NCBI GenBank assembly: GCA_002349565.1
Contig: DEDN01000018.1
Location: forward strand, 1 to 6,784
DNA length: 6,784 nucleotides
Direction: 5' to 3'
From: Alphaproteobacteria bacterium UBA2903
GTDB taxonomy: Bacteria > Pseudomonadota > Alphaproteobacteria > CAAGCB01 > CAG-977
Shown: one piece after another, positions 6,240 to 6,784 of the stretch
How positions within the stretch are numbered: position 1 is the first letter of the stretch
Layout: each line of letters starts with the position of its first letter
The notes under the pieces: generated by a model
Seen by the model: only the letters and a program-made list of their open reading frames with translations
Told to the model about the DNA's origin: nothing
The model's database searches: none
Translations under genes and position numbers: made by a program

Positions 6240-6695
6240 ATGCTTTTGTCGGAATTGCTGACTCCTCGGCAAATCATCCCCGATTTAAAAGTTACCAGCA
6301 AGAAGCAAGCTCTGACCGAGCTTGCTTCTTTTGCGGCGGGGGATTTGGGAATCGAGGACAGAACGATTGCGGATGTGCTGATCGAACGGGAACGGCTGGG
6401 ATCGACGGGCGTCGGTCGCGGGGTGGCGATTCCACATGGAAAGCTGCCGCAAATCGATCGGCTGTATCTGGCGTTTGCGCGGCTGTCAAAACCCGTAGCG
6501 TTCGATTCGCCCGACGGCAAGCCCGTTGATTTGCTTTTTTTGCTGTTGACGCCGGAAAACGCGGGCGGCGACCATTTGACCGCTTTGGCAAAAGTGTCGC
6601 GTATGATGCGCGACGAACGCTTTTGCACGCTGTTGCGCGGAATGGACAGCGCGGAAGCCATATATTCCGCTTTTCTGGAAAGTGAACAAAAATAA
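6240..6695 (+). CDS. ptsN: Nitrogen PTS regulatory protein EIIA-Ntr (PtsN)
   Basis: A 151-residue EIIA of the mannitol/fructose type. The phosphoacceptor His is H66 in STGVGRGVAIPHGK (55-68), equivalent to H73 of E. coli PtsN. Further family motifs are VLIERERLGSTG (46-57), PVDLLFLLLTPENAGGDHLTALAKVS (95-120) and the C-terminal helix. Family members receive phosphate from the PtsP-NPr chain and signal carbon, nitrogen and potassium status by protein contacts. Length is normal (163 in E. coli). The start is 14 nt after the hpf stop with only a modest GGGTAAAG upstream, so translation is probably coupled. Codons 21-31 form a 13-bp perfect hairpin (6300-6330). rapZ and npr do not follow; a tRNA gene does. 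Confidence 0.95.
   Translation: MLLSELLTPRQIIPDLKVTSKKQALTELASFAAGDLGIEDRTIADVLIERERLGSTGVGRGVAIPHGKLPQIDRLYLAFARLSKPVAFDSPDGKPVDLLFLLLTPENAGGDHLTALAKVSRMMRDERFCTLLRGMDSAEAIYSAFLESEQK
6300..6330 (+). promoter_or_regulatory. 13-bp perfect stem-loop inside the 5' part of ptsN
   Basis: AAGAAGCAAGCTC (6300-6312) and GAGCTTGCTTCTT (6318-6330) are exact reverse complements, separated by the 5-nt loop TGACC. Two more T follow, then GC. It begins 60 nt after the ptsN start codon, within codons 21-31. The structure is unambiguous; its function (attenuator, translation control, RNase site) is inferred only. Confidence 0.75.
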
Positions 6696-6720
6696 AATCG
6701 TTTTTTTGATTTTTTTTGTT
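6685..6720 (+). terminator. AT-only hairpin over the ptsN stop, possible weak terminator
   Basis: AACAAAA (6685-6691) pairs with TTTTGTT (6714-6720), and AAAATC (6694-6699) with GATTTT (6708-6713). Together they give 13 pairs with a 2-nt bulge and an 8-nt loop. The stem has almost no GC, so it is not a standard terminator. The long T runs (7 and 8 T) would help release. It may instead act as promoter-upstream DNA for the next tRNA. Confidence 0.35.
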
Positions 6721-6749
6721 GACAAAGGAAAACGATAAGGGCATATTAA
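6719..6749 (+). promoter_or_regulatory. Promoter of tRNA-Ala
   Basis: A perfect -35 box TTGACA (6719-6724) is followed 17 nt later by CATATT (6742-6747, 4/6); TATTAA at 6744-6749 is an alternative at 19 nt. The expected start (about 6754-6756) is a few bases before the tRNA at 6760. The DNA upstream is a 30-bp A/T-tract resembling an UP element. The dyad AGGG (6738-6741) / CCCT (6750-6753) brackets the -10. Confidence 0.75.
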
Positions 6750-6759
6750 CCCTGTTTTC

Positions 6760-6784
6760 GGGGGTGTAGCTCAGCTGGGAGAGC
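6760..6784 (+). tRNA. tRNA-Ala (probable), 5' part, cut by window end
   Basis: The acceptor strand GGGGGTG (6760-6766), T8-A9, the D-stem GCTC (6769-6772) and GAGC (6781-6784), and the D-loop AGCTGGGA match the first 25 nt of a bacterial tRNA. The combination of a G-rich acceptor with AGCTGGGA is most like tRNA-Ala; tRNA-Val is the main alternative. The anticodon lies outside the window. Confidence 0.8.

Noticed and set aside
1..6784. A genomic island bounded by the two tRNA genes
   Set aside because: The genes between are core housekeeping genes in a widely conserved order, with even composition and no integrase or attachment repeats. The tRNA flanks are coincidental.

Overview
The window is a conserved housekeeping segment of a Gram-negative bacterium, most likely an alphaproteobacterium. 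This rests on the gene order (short RNase D, kdsD, lptC, lptA, lptB, rpoN, long-form hpf, ptsN), a LptC/LptA of alphaproteobacterial type, and a tRNA-Leu encoding its own CCA. Composition is moderately GC-rich, with Lys mostly AAA and Glu mostly GAA. I cannot place it below class level. Nothing looks horizontally acquired, and I see no mobile element, CRISPR array or phage gene.

Layout, all on the + strand. Positions 1-54 are the 3' half of a tRNA-Leu, followed by an intrinsic terminator (70-97). An HRDC-less ribonuclease D follows (114-728). Then comes a tightly packed lipopolysaccharide block: kdsD (749-1714), lptC (1714-2403), lptA (2400-3323) and lptB (3262-4071), joined by 1-, 4- and 62-nt overlaps. 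rpoN (4096-5565) follows after 24 nt. A 102-nt gap holds a good sigma-70-type promoter and a GC-rich hairpin. hpf (5668-6225) and ptsN (6240-6695) form a second pair. A T-rich gap with a perfect TTGACA box leads into the 5' part of a tRNA-Ala (6760-6784, cut by the window end).

How the genes work together: KdsD makes arabinose-5-phosphate for Kdo, the inner-core sugar of LPS. LptB drives LPS extraction from the inner membrane, LptC is the membrane-anchored periplasmic acceptor, and LptA is the periplasmic bridge. RpoN (sigma-54), HPF (ribosome hibernation) and PtsN (EIIA-Ntr) are the classical regulatory tail of this cluster, coupling nitrogen/carbon status and stationary phase to envelope synthesis. 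kdsC, which lies between kdsD and lptC in E. coli, is absent here, as are rapZ and npr after ptsN.

This is an ordinary core region and I do not see an undescribed system. The points most worth a second look are a 13-bp perfect stem-loop inside the start of ptsN, an 8-bp tandem duplication in the lptA/lptB overlap that decides both reading frames, an RNase D gene whose leader is a tRNA terminator, and an apparent C at tRNA-Leu position 33.
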